Source: Nemopilema nomurai
Taxonomy: Eukaryota > Cnidaria > Scyphozoa > Rhizostomeae > Rhizostomatidae
Length of the DNA stretch: 64,000 nucleotides
Assembly (NCBI GenBank): GCA_003864495.1
Contig: ML133495.1
Location: 2,611,231 to 2,675,230, forward strand
Direction: 5' to 3'
This document shows positions 39,501-51,500 of this stretch, in pieces. Within the stretch, counting starts at the first letter, position 1; the number at the start of each line of letters is the position of its first letter. The notes beneath the pieces are model-generated. The model searched no databases. It was given only the letters and a program-made list of their open reading frames with translations, and was not told the origin of the DNA. The position numbers and the translations under genes were made by a program.

Positions 39501-42500
39501 CCAGCTGTTATATGGCTTTGTTAGAAGCATCCTCTAGGCTGTATACTTTTGAACATATCTTCTAAGCTTTCCCGCCTTGAACACGGGGCTTCTAAGCATC
39601 TTCACAGTGATGTTTTTTGTCTCTTGAAGGGAAGTTCCCCACCACCGATGGTCTTGTTGCTCCTGGAATGAGCTGTCAATACGTGATCAAATTCTTGCCA
39701 GATTCTCTCGCAGATTTCGACGATGTACTCAAGGTAACTGTTTGCAACTTACTTGCAAACAAAAACCTGTTGCTATTTGTCCTTGCTATTGTTCATTTCG
39801 CAGTTAGCTCAAGTATGCAAAGAGAAACGCAACTATTTCTTTACGACTTAGCATATTACTCAAGTTATTCTCGGTATCTTTGCAAACTCGCGAGAGTGAA
39901 AAGGAGAACAATTCTATTTTACTTTTGGAGATTGTCATTCTTTGTTGACCGTCAATTGGGTATTGTCTCGTAGAAGTATTTTTACAGGGTGTTTACTTGA
40001 CGATTGTATAAAAGATCAGCTGTCATTATGCATATGTTTTTAGTTCGCAATAAGCACGTATTGCAAAGAGTATGACAAAAAGCAATCTTGAAATAATTTC
40101 TTTTGAAGATTCTTCCCTTATATTTCATTTATGTAAGTCTTTTCCATTTGTTATGATTATACAATCTTTGTGCTCAACATTTCCCCGTACTCTTTTTGCT
40201 AAATAATTACCCGTACTGTAAAAAAATATTGCTGGCAGTTAATTAAAATTTCTTTACCAATTGAAAACTCGGCGTTTCAAAAAACCTTCGAAAATGTTTT
40301 ATTCAGCCTGCTTGTCAAGTGTTTGTTGACTCATCATGAGTTACCTAATTGAACGCTGTAGTTTTTAGAAAAGCTCTAGTTTGATACTTTTTATTTATAT
40401 TATTTTGATGAAAATATTGGACAAGGGACTCAAGCCATGAAAGCCATCTGCTCCCTAAGATTCACCTCTTTTGCTCATTTTTCTATTCTAGTCTCAATTT
40501 TTTCTTAACTTGTTGTATTATACATTTTTCATCATCGTTGGTGTGAAATTTATGATAATCGTCGTTAAATGGTTATGGTATTTCAAAAAAGCCTGCCTTC
40601 ATACCAAAAAGAAAGTTTTTTTCAGCGGATAATTGTTTTTCTTATTTTCTTTCTACTCTTGTCTTGTAATCCTAACAACAACTTATTCCATTTATTTGGA
40701 ACGTCATTTCCTTAGCTCAATTACTGCAGATTCGCCTTAATATGTCTTGTTTTCCTATATGCTCCAAGTATATTCTTTCTCTCGTGTAGGTAGAAGCAAA
40801 ATTCTCAGAATCACATGTTATCCAGTTGCAAGGAAGAAGAGATCCACCAGTGTTATCACGTAATTTTCCCTTTCAATCAGCTTTTGTGCTTTATTTTGGG
40901 GATCGAATACATGAACAGCTCTGTACTTTTCAACGATCTGCTAAATTTTGTATGAATGTTTGCAAACTAAGCACAGTTGAAGTTGTTGATGATCTGCTTA
41001 GTTTATGGGGAGCGGTGACCACTAATTACAGGTGAACCATATCCGATGCAACCATCACATTTGATTTTTGTATGAGAATTGATAAGAATTTAGAATGCTT
41101 GACTGATATACTTAATCAGATGCCCTGAAGCCCTGAGCAATGTTTTATCTTCTTAAGCTTTCAATTTTGAGAAATTCGAAAAGTATCACATATAATCATC
41201 AACTTGTTTTGCCCGGTTGTCAAGGCTTTTACTTCCAGTCAAGTTATTTGTAGTCATTGAAATTGAACAAAGCCATCAAAAAAAGTTTTTGATAACTATG
41301 TTAGTTGACAGTTTTAAATCATATGCTTTTAATTCAATGATATTTTTTGACTTTTTCTTTGTAAAAATCGATGACCAATTGAAGGAAAATCCTTTGATTC
41401 TTCTTTTGTATAAATTTTTTAAGTTGTTTGTCTTAGCGGTTTGGCCATGTTATGTTTAAGCAGGCGTGGGTGTTTTTTCTATGTTATAAGAAATTTGTTA
41501 AGCTTGGTGTTTCGGTCACCTGTTAACACGTTGTTACAGCAAAGATTTATAATAAACATAAGAAAATCAGTTTTGCATCAAGTTTGACTAATCGATAATA
41601 CTTTTTTCTAATATCTTTTCATAAACATACTTAGAGATTGGTTGTAACTCCTGTTTTTCGAGAAGTCGAGATTTCGAAGGAATTTTCTTTGATTTCTGTT
41701 ATCAATTTGGTCATATTCAATTTCCTTTTTTAGTTCCTGACACATTTGCATCCGGTCATTGCTTAGTTGGAGGAACGAAGACTATTCAGGTTCCATGCTT
41801 GAATAGTGGTGGTGAAGGGAAATTTGTCCTTGTGCCAAAACAGAACTGTAAACCTAGTAGCTTCCAGGTTCGTTCTCTGATTATGACAATTTTATGAATT
41901 TTCAATGATGATTCTAAGCATCATTGCTTTGAAGTTATGAGACCCTTTTGGACTTACTACTTGGGTCAATTAGATGCCATTCCTTCTCCTCTTCAATTCT
42001 GGTAACCTTTTGTCTATATTTGTAAGAGTGTTTGCCGGGTTTTCAAATACTAGCTGTACCTCTTTGAGTACAACAACTTTGGTTAGAAAGATCACTTCCG
42101 TATTCAAAGCTTTAATCATATACAGTGTTATTGATCTTTGCATGGAAATTTAAATGTAGTCGTGATCAAATGCAGTGCCAGTTTGGTTATCGAGTATCAC
42201 ATTTGCTATACCCATCTGCTATTGGTGTATCCTGATTATGGCGCTTGTTGCTGAAGTGGTGCTCCTTCGGCATAAGATAGGCATAAAACAGCAAACTGTT
42301 GCATTTTCCAGGTAGCAACAGATTTGAAATGGCAATATTGAAATAGATTTGATCTTACCAATGCATTTAAAGTTCAATGCATAGTAGTGCTAAACATATT
42401 TTTTCTATTGTGACTATTTTTTCTGATGATCATTAATGGAAGCATGCATTTTTGGGTTTTCTTCAGGAACACTATGACGCTGGAAGTGTTGTTTCAGTTG

Positions 42501-45500
42501 GACCATTCGCCCTTCAACCAAACTCATTTCATTTGAGGCCTAATGAGAGCATTGATTTAATGGTATTGATTTTAATCTAACGATCATTTTGAATGTCTTC
42601 GCTGATGTTTAGGCTATTTAATCTAGCTACTTTGATTTATTGAATATTTGGCTGGTTCTTCTTCTCACCCAGTGTTGCCTGTTTATTGTCATGGAAACTA
42701 TTTGAACTACGTTTCAAATAATCTGGGTCTATGTTCGAGACTATAATAGAATACTGAAGGTTTTTTCAACCATTCATTGCAAAAATTCACTCCTCTAGTT
42801 GTCCTTTTTCCCTGATGCGGTCAAAAAGTTCCAAGAAAGTTTGGTAATGCTTTGCGATAACTGCCAAATCAAAGAATTCAAAATTGAGGGTAAGTATGAC
42901 ATGTTGCCCCGAGTTCAGTATTGTTAGATTTTTAGACATTCATGTTTGTTGTTTGAACTTAAGCATATTTACTTTAGTTATTCATATTTAAAAAGTTTAG
43001 ATATCTACGTAAGCTGAATCTAGCAAATTGGCCTTGTCAATGGTAATGTGCATCATATAAAAACTATCTTACTAACGAATACTCTGATCGATGGTGGCAC
43101 GTGCGTGGTGACACAGTAGGCCTAGATTCAACATTTTTCGTTATAACCACCTATAAAAGTTCATTACCAGCCTCTTTTCTTGTGTCTTGATGTTAAGAAA
43201 AGTTAACTAGCCAACCCTTGCATCTCAGGGCCTCCGACGAATGCGTGCCACTTTCTTATAAAACAATAGAGCTGTTTTAAACATCTTTTGCTATGATTGT
43301 TAAAATTTCCCTTGGCCCCTCCACTTTCCAACCTGCGCCGAGCCCATGCGCCTCATCATGTGTCGCCTCTTTCTGAAGGTCAAATTTTGGTCATTTCCCA
43401 ACGTTGATCGTTTTGTCTTGTGCCAGGTTTTGGAGAAACTGCCGGCGTTGAGTTGGTATCCGTTGAGGATGGACTGAGTGACTACGAGGCTGGAGAAAGC
43501 AAAGATGTGCATGCTTCATATCTTGTCAAGTTTTTCGACCAAATTCCTGGAACTCAAAAAGTAAAGGAAATGAAAATACGGAACGTGACGTAAGTTGCTA
43601 AATGATTTCAGTGTTTTGCTGATTTCTACCGATTGGGAATTACTACGAGTTGTTGAGCCAAGAGTTTGAAATGGGACATTTCTCATTCCCGATTGAGAAA
43701 TGCTGAAGCTTTGTAGCATAAAATGCCTTATTGTCAAAATAATCCTTGTCCCCAGTTTTCGCCTTTTCTGCAGAAGTTTTTCATTACTTCGATTGGTAGT
43801 GGTAGTTATTTCTTCATGCTGAGAATTATTTTGAAATTTCGAGCTTTTGCTGTCTTATCAATCTTGTCGAAATTCCAGCTGTATTAAGTGTTAATCACTA
43901 TCAGCATTTCGACCGTTGTACACCAGTTAAGGAAGTGATAACTTTTAGCCTTTATTTGAACAGCAAAAATTATTTCGTGTGGGAAGTGAAATGTGCTGTT
44001 TTGTTTCCAAGTGTGACTAAAATATGCATCAAACCTTAGGTCAGTTGACCTGGAGTATTACTGGCAAATCGACCGACCAGTGTATGCAGGAAAAAGGCAG
44101 CACATCCCGTTGGAAAGTGGAGACCAAAGAGAAGCCCAATTTTTTGCTTTTGAAGTCCAACCTTCATCCGGCAAGCTTGCTCCGCAGGCAGCAACGGCGT
44201 TTGGTTTATCCTTCCAACCAATGCAGGTGGGAGCTTACAGAGAATCTCACTCGCAACTGTGCCCTCAAGAAGGGATTCCACAGCCATGGATTACATACCA
44301 TTTTGCCGCAGTTATTGATAAATGGAGTCAATCGTAATTGAGTGCACAAAACGCCTCGAATCTTGGATTCTGTTTTTGATTATACCGCCATAAAACATTA
44401 AGTAGCAAAGTAAAATGATAGCATTTCAATAGACAAAGATTTTTCGTCTGATAGCATTTTTAGTTGCGAATAATTTTTGAGGCGTCTCTAAAAGTAAGCA
44501 TGAAAACTCTCTTGGGACTCTGATATGGAAAATGAGATGAGTAGGTTCAGGGGTATTCTCTTTGAAGCTAACATCACCATCGCATTTTGTACAAAAAAAG
44601 ACAAAGTTGTCAGTCGACAAGATGGTCTCTAATTGTATTTTTTGCTCCTGATACCTTTTTTGAAGTTTGAATTATAAAATTGATCCATTTTCCTTCCCTT
44701 GCTCTTAATGCATCGACCTTTGATGCTCGGCTTGTCATTATCTAATTCGAGTGAAGCAAATGATCATGGTCTGCTATTCTCCGTTGCCCCTCATTTTCTA
44801 TCTTTGCCAATAGGTGCGTAAAAACATTCAGTAACAAAATACCAGATTTTTCAAATTTTTGTGTGTGTTTACGAGTGTCAAAGAAACGAATCGCAAAATG
44901 CAAGTTTGACTATCAATCTTCTTCTCTTCAGCTCACAAGCTACAGGAATGTGGCCAAGCTGGTTTTATTGAAAGTTCCGTGCACAGACGAAGGCCAAGGA
45001 CCAGACATGACTGACCTAACCACCATTCAAATCGAACTCAAAGGCAAAACCAAGGCAAGGATACTTTATTCTTTCAGGACCTTTTCTTCGCTCCTTTTCC
45101 CTTATTTTCATTCTATTGCATAAATGATTATTTCATCCTTTGCATCTAATGTAAAATTAAAATTAGCCTTTTGCTTCCAATTATTTTCATTATGCAGACA
45201 AATAGTTTCATCTGTTTACTTGGTAAACATCATACTCTTATTCTGGCGTACAACATTTTAATGCAGTATTAGCTTATGATGTCTATCTTATCTTTCATCA
45301 TGTAGTCTTGTGCATAATGCTAATTTTTGCATTGACCGAGATGACAGGCATAGCATTTGCACTTAGATAACTTCAATCAATTTGACAACTCGTTCAGCTT
45401 CATAGAGTACGCCTCGTTACATAAAACATTTAGTCATTCATGACTTTGATAATGAAATTGAATTCGACAGACCTTTGAAGTGGCAATACACCCTCAATTG

Positions 45501-48500
45501 ATCACTCTCGATGGCTCTGTGGAAATCAACATTCCTCACCACTTAGAGTTTACTGTGAGTATTTGCTTGAACTTTCTTGATGATTTAGGGCTTAAAACGC
45601 GTCACTTTCTTCCTTTTATTCCTCCCGTGGCAGTCACTGAAAATTAAAGCCCATTAGATTTAAACTATTAAATCGGCTCATATTGATGACACGGAATCAG
45701 GAATCAGACACTTTTCGGTCTTGTATTAAACGTAATTAAAAAGAAGTTTACTTTGTGAAAATTTTTGGAAACTGTTAACCTTACTATGAAAGACAGTAAC
45801 TTAACTCTATCCAAATTTCTTTATTTTTAGTACCTATTTTTTTAGCATTTGCTCATTGTATTTGTATAGATCTTCAACAACAGCTCATCACCCTGTCGAA
45901 CCACCTGGGAGAACATCGATGACGAAGACTGCTTGATTCAAATGGAAAACAACGAAATAGAAGTTGGTGAGGGCTTAAAAATCGAATCCTCTAATTGAAA
46001 ACTGCTTGCTAAGTACTTAGCTTCATTGCTAAGATTTGAAACTGCATCGTGTTGTGTAGTGATTAGTACTTGAGCTCCTTCACCTTTCATGAATTCGTAG
46101 TGAGGTACTTAGCCATCACTTGTCTATTCCGTCACAGGCCCGAATTCACAACGCCCATGCTATGTCACCTGTGTTGGAAAGAGGCCGGGGTTGGCACGAA
46201 AGACCATATTTGGTAGAATACCTCACATGTCACTGCCAGCCTATTGTCATTTCGAACTGCATTTTACAGTACGTGTTAGTTTGAATATTCTTGATAAGGC
46301 TGTGTCTCTTAGTCAACCCATTTGCTAACTTTTTTGCTTCTCAAAGTGCAATGATTTACTTCTAAATGGGTCTAAGTAGGAAACTTTCAATTCTTCTATG
46401 GGACAAACGTTATGAATTAAAGTTCTTTTCTTGTCTCAATGTGATATCTATATCTTTTACATTTATATACATTTATATTCGCCAACTTTATATAAGATGA
46501 AACTCTCCCTTTCTAGAAATTTCATATTTGTTTATCATAAACCAAATTGCGAATCAATTCCCATGGCATGCCCTTGAATGCATCTGACACAAAATGTGCA
46601 GATATTTTTGAAATTTTTTAGGGACCGGTGGTTCGATTTGTGGATAGACTATTGAACTTCGGATTGGTTCGTCATATGAACAATCAAAAGAGACTCGTGG
46701 AGCTGAAAAACTTTTCAAGCATTGATGCTCATTGGAAGTTAAATAATACTGTGAGTATCTTTTCTTTTTCAAAACGAACTTGGAATTTGGAATTGTTTAC
46801 TTGGAATTTGACTCTTACAAAAGATGTAACTGTTTCATGTTACCGTAAATCCTCGAATTAGCCTCCTGGGGGCTTATTTATTTTTGACATTTTTGGGTGG
46901 GGGCTTATAATATTTCCTGAAACATGCCACATAAAAAGACAATTTTTGAAATTTTTTTCTTTTCACAATATGAAAAATAACCTAAAGTAACATTTGATTA
47001 AATTATTAACAAAAACATAAATTTTTATGGTAATTCACTAAAATGCCAAAGGCAACCTCAGAAGTAAAAAATCTACAAACCGAGGAGGGGGGCTTATTCG
47101 AGGGGGGGGTTATTTAAAGTTTGTAGTTCTAGGGTGGGGGCTTACGGTATTGTAATTTCATAATCTGTTTCATAATCTTTTATTAGGACATGGATCTCAT
47201 AAGCATTGAGCCTGCTTCTGGTGTTATTGAATCTAACAGCACGCAAGTGATCATGGTTCATCTGAGAGCCGATACTCCTTGCATTTTGAATGAGATTATT
47301 GAGATCAGTGTTAACTCAGGAGAAAGTTGGTTAGTATTTGCTCAGATATCTAGACTTTGGCAAAAAGTTACGTTCATCAAGCCTTATTCTGTTCTCTAAC
47401 TAACAATGATGCTTATTATCAAACTTAGGTGAAGATTGGACAGATATTTTGAGTCTCCATTTGTAAGTGCTATTTACCAAGTACCAAGAGTTTTGTGAAG
47501 TTTTGTTTTTCAATGAATTCTGTACGAAACGCGAGTTGAGTTCACGAGTAAATTAATTTCATAGGTGCTGCAACTGAAAATTTTCGATCCTCATTTCAAC
47601 CAGATGTCTCACGTAAATGAATAAAATGAATTGCTTTGGATAAATCATTTTACGGGATTATGCTTTTGTTTCCAAAAATCACCTTAATGCATCTTAAAGT
47701 AAGAACAATGGCAGCATGTCTTCGGTTTTTATAAATCAGTACCTCCCTTCTCTTTATTCATGGTAAACTTTGCAATTTTCACAGTTTCCTCGAAGCTAGA
47801 GCTATCATTGAGAGGCCGGAGGCTGTACTTCTCGAAAGTAGAATCAGAATCGAAGAATGCTTTGCCAACATACCGGTTTCAACAGCTGTTACCTTGCAGA
47901 ATTTAACGCTTTTCTCTGTGGATTACAAGTGGACCCAGGTATCTTATTTATCTATTCTGAAACAACTAGAATGCTTTATGAAAGTTTTTGCTCTTCTCAG
48001 CTCAATTCTGTGAAATGTTTCCAATTGTGTGTCAATATTGGGTGAAAGTATGTATCTTGAAATCAGATTAAAATAGAAGTTCACTGTTATCTAGAAGCAC
48101 ACAATTCCAAATATTACGAATAAAGTCGCCTCTCATGTCATGAGAGTTATTTGTGCGACAAGCGAGATCAAATGCCTTTTCTTTAAACTTGACATTTTTC
48201 CTTCGCTATGACGTCTGTCTTGCTTTACTTGAAAAAGAAAAACTTGTCCATTTAAATGACCCTGGAGTTGTCTGATGAATGCAAGTAAAAACGTATTATA
48301 TTCTTACGATCAAATGTTCTACCACCCTTTCATTCAAACAATAGCAGCATTCACTGACGTTAAAATTTATTCCGCCTCTGTAGGTTTTCGGGAAGGACTC
48401 TGATCAGTGTGACATACAATTTAGCAAGGCGGAAGGAACACTTAAACCAAGAGAGAAGCTTGAAACCGAGTTAATTCTTTGCGTAAAAAGCCCGGTAAGG

Positions 48501-51500
48501 AATTTCGCTATGCACGTGACCTGTGTTCTACCAGCTTTATTCAATGCCCCAGGCCATACAGTGCATTCATTTACTGTTTGCAGACTTGCGTTGCATCTGT
48601 GGACTCTCTTTTCCTTACTGCCTGCAAGTTTCCGTTTTGTTCATTGCCAGTGAGTCTGCCTATTTTTTTTAGATTATCTTCGTGGTTCTTTTAGAATTTT
48701 TCAAAATGCCTCTTGAATGTAAGATACCCCTCTCAGAAAGGAGTCTTCTCTCCCCAAAAGAGTTGCTTTCTGTACTGTAAACAAATGTTTTTTAGAAATT
48801 TTCAACTTGCAAATATCTTACTTTTTGTAGGGAAAAATCGACGAACTGATTGCAGTTTGTGAAGTCGAAGGTATGCTGTGTCCATTAATGTTATCAATAG
48901 TGGCCAATTGTTCCGGACTGAAAGTGGAGTTTAGCACGCCTGATGTCAGTGGATTACTGCCCAGGTAAAAAAATGAGAATTTCTGTAGCATAAGATCGCC
49001 TGAAATGTGCATTTGCTACCACTTTCAATGCACATTTTGTAGATTCGTTCACATTTTGAAGATTTGTTTACATCAATAAAATATTTTTTGCTTCTAGCCA
49101 CATGACAAATCCAGAGCTAAAGCTTGAATTTGGGTACGATGTGCCAATATCATTGAATCCCAAAGCCGTGATCGTTATGAAGAATGTTTCTGCAATTTCG
49201 ACCTCGTTTTCAATTCATGTGGAAAATTTCAAAGGAGGGAGACTGCCAACGCCACCAGAGAAAAAGAGAACAGGTATTGGCTATCTGTCCTTGATGTGTG
49301 TTTAAACGTAGAGTGTTAAAATTGTTTTGAGCCTTTTTCGGATCTTGTTCAAGTATAAACTACCTAGAAATTGGTAAAGGTTCGCGGTGCTGTTTTGGAT
49401 TTTCCTACTATTCATATCCCGTTGATACTGAAAAAAAAATGTGAAATATTCAATACTTCAATATCATTCAAAGTACAAATTTTACAAATCAGGGTAGAGC
49501 CACTCTGGTTTTGAACCTATTTCATTGGATCGCCAACATTTCAATACAACTTTTCGTCTTTTTTACTAGAATGATATCACTGATGTTTACTTATTGGTGC
49601 ATTTTCCAATCATTATGTTTTATTTCACTCTTGATATTATATTGTTGACTACAAAATGAAGTTATAATTTTATCTGAATGAGGTCCGTTTTTAGCATTAC
49701 TGTGATATGTAGAATTTTGATCTCTTCCCTTGCTTTTTCACAGGCAAACAGACAACAAAAGTGTGAGTAGCAATTTGGCAACATCCAAGCTTTCTCTTCA
49801 AGTTATCCTTAGGGTTTTGTTCTCTGTGTCTTTATTAATTCTAGGTATGTAATTGATAAAAAAATATGCGAACAAGTGCTTTGTGGTACAAAACTTCATA
49901 CTTAAAATTCTTAAGTATGCGAAAACTCGTTCCGCTTTTTCTAGCCATTATGATAAAAAAATGCAACGCTGTCTTTTATTTATTCCAATTTTGGCTAGTA
50001 TTCTAGCCAAACTGTGATAGATAATGCAGTTTAGTTAGAGACGTCACTTTCGTAACCACAACAGCCTTCTAAATTGAGTATCTTTATCCGTAATTTTTCA
50101 TCTTCCAGCCGAAGTTTGCCATTGCTTAGTAACACGGATGCTAAGGCTGACATAAACAACAGGCTGACAGATAAAGCATTTAGAGGTATTTGCATCCATG
50201 CCTAATCTGTGCCTCTGTTATCGGTCCATTATACGCATGCGCGCTCAATCATTCACCGGAAAGTGTTGACAAGAATGTCATGTTGAAAAGTTCAATTTGC
50301 GATGCTTGTTGCACATACTTTAATGTTCTCCTGTTCACGTGTAACAAACTAAAGGGCTGTATCAAATTCTTAACGACAGTGACAACTCACACTGTAATCC
50401 TGAATTCTGATCTGACAAGCATCTGCTTTCTTACTAAAATTGGGACTCTGATGTTGCACTAATAATTCAGTACAAAGAATGATATCTTTATACCTAGTTT
50501 CGTGCTATTGAAATTGTTTTGAGAGTAAAAGCCCATTAGAAATATTTTGGCCTAGATATTTTCTTTAGAATATCTAGTTTACGATATTGTCAAAGTCTTG
50601 TTAATTTTTTCTCGAAACCGCACCTTATTCGTCTTTGATTTACCCTGTCGCTCATGACTAAATAATTTTTGTTTATGGTAAGTGTGTACACTTTCAGTTG
50701 CAATTCTTTGTGATTAATTGAATCTTTCCTGAGGACCTCCCTCAAGTATTTATTTACCCCCATTCTGTACACAGACCTCTGTGAAGCAGCGCTCTCTGAT
50801 GGCAAAGGCGTGGCTTTTCTTCCAAATCCCTCGCATGGGCAGCTAGGGCCATTTGAGCAAATCATCATCGAAGTTACTGCTTATATTGACATGTGGGGAG
50901 AGTACAATGACAAGCTTGTATGCCAGGTAGGCAAGCTGTGACTCCTGAGTGATTTTTTTCAACTGGAACGCTATTGAATTACTAATTGAAAGTCGCCTTA
51001 TTCTTTTACCTAAGTTTCCCTAATTGTTGAAGTCTACATTTCTAACAGAAAGCCAGATTTGTGCAAATGCAAACTGTCTCAGAAATTGATGTTTAGACAA
51101 GGTTATATTATGGAATATTATTGACTGTGCTAAGTGAATTGAATATAATGAGAGCAAACTCAGTCGTAGCCACATGAGGGCTGGCAGATTCTTCACAAGA
51201 TCTCTGCTTTTTACTGCACTATTGACATTTATGAGCCACAATAAGGTCTTTGCCGTACTGCCCTCGGCGCCGTTTATGTTAATATTTACAGCTAATTTTG
51301 ATTGAAGGGGTGGGTCTTTTATCCCAATGCTGAAAATGAATTTTTTCACGATGCCACTTTAGCCCATAGGTGTTTCATCGTTAATACAACAGATCCAGAG
51401 CTCCAACTGTAGAGTAAGGAACACAAAACATCCTTCGACTAGTTTTGTTGGAGATATTCGTTGCCGCTTTGTGGCTTTTATACTATCTGTTTTGGCATTT

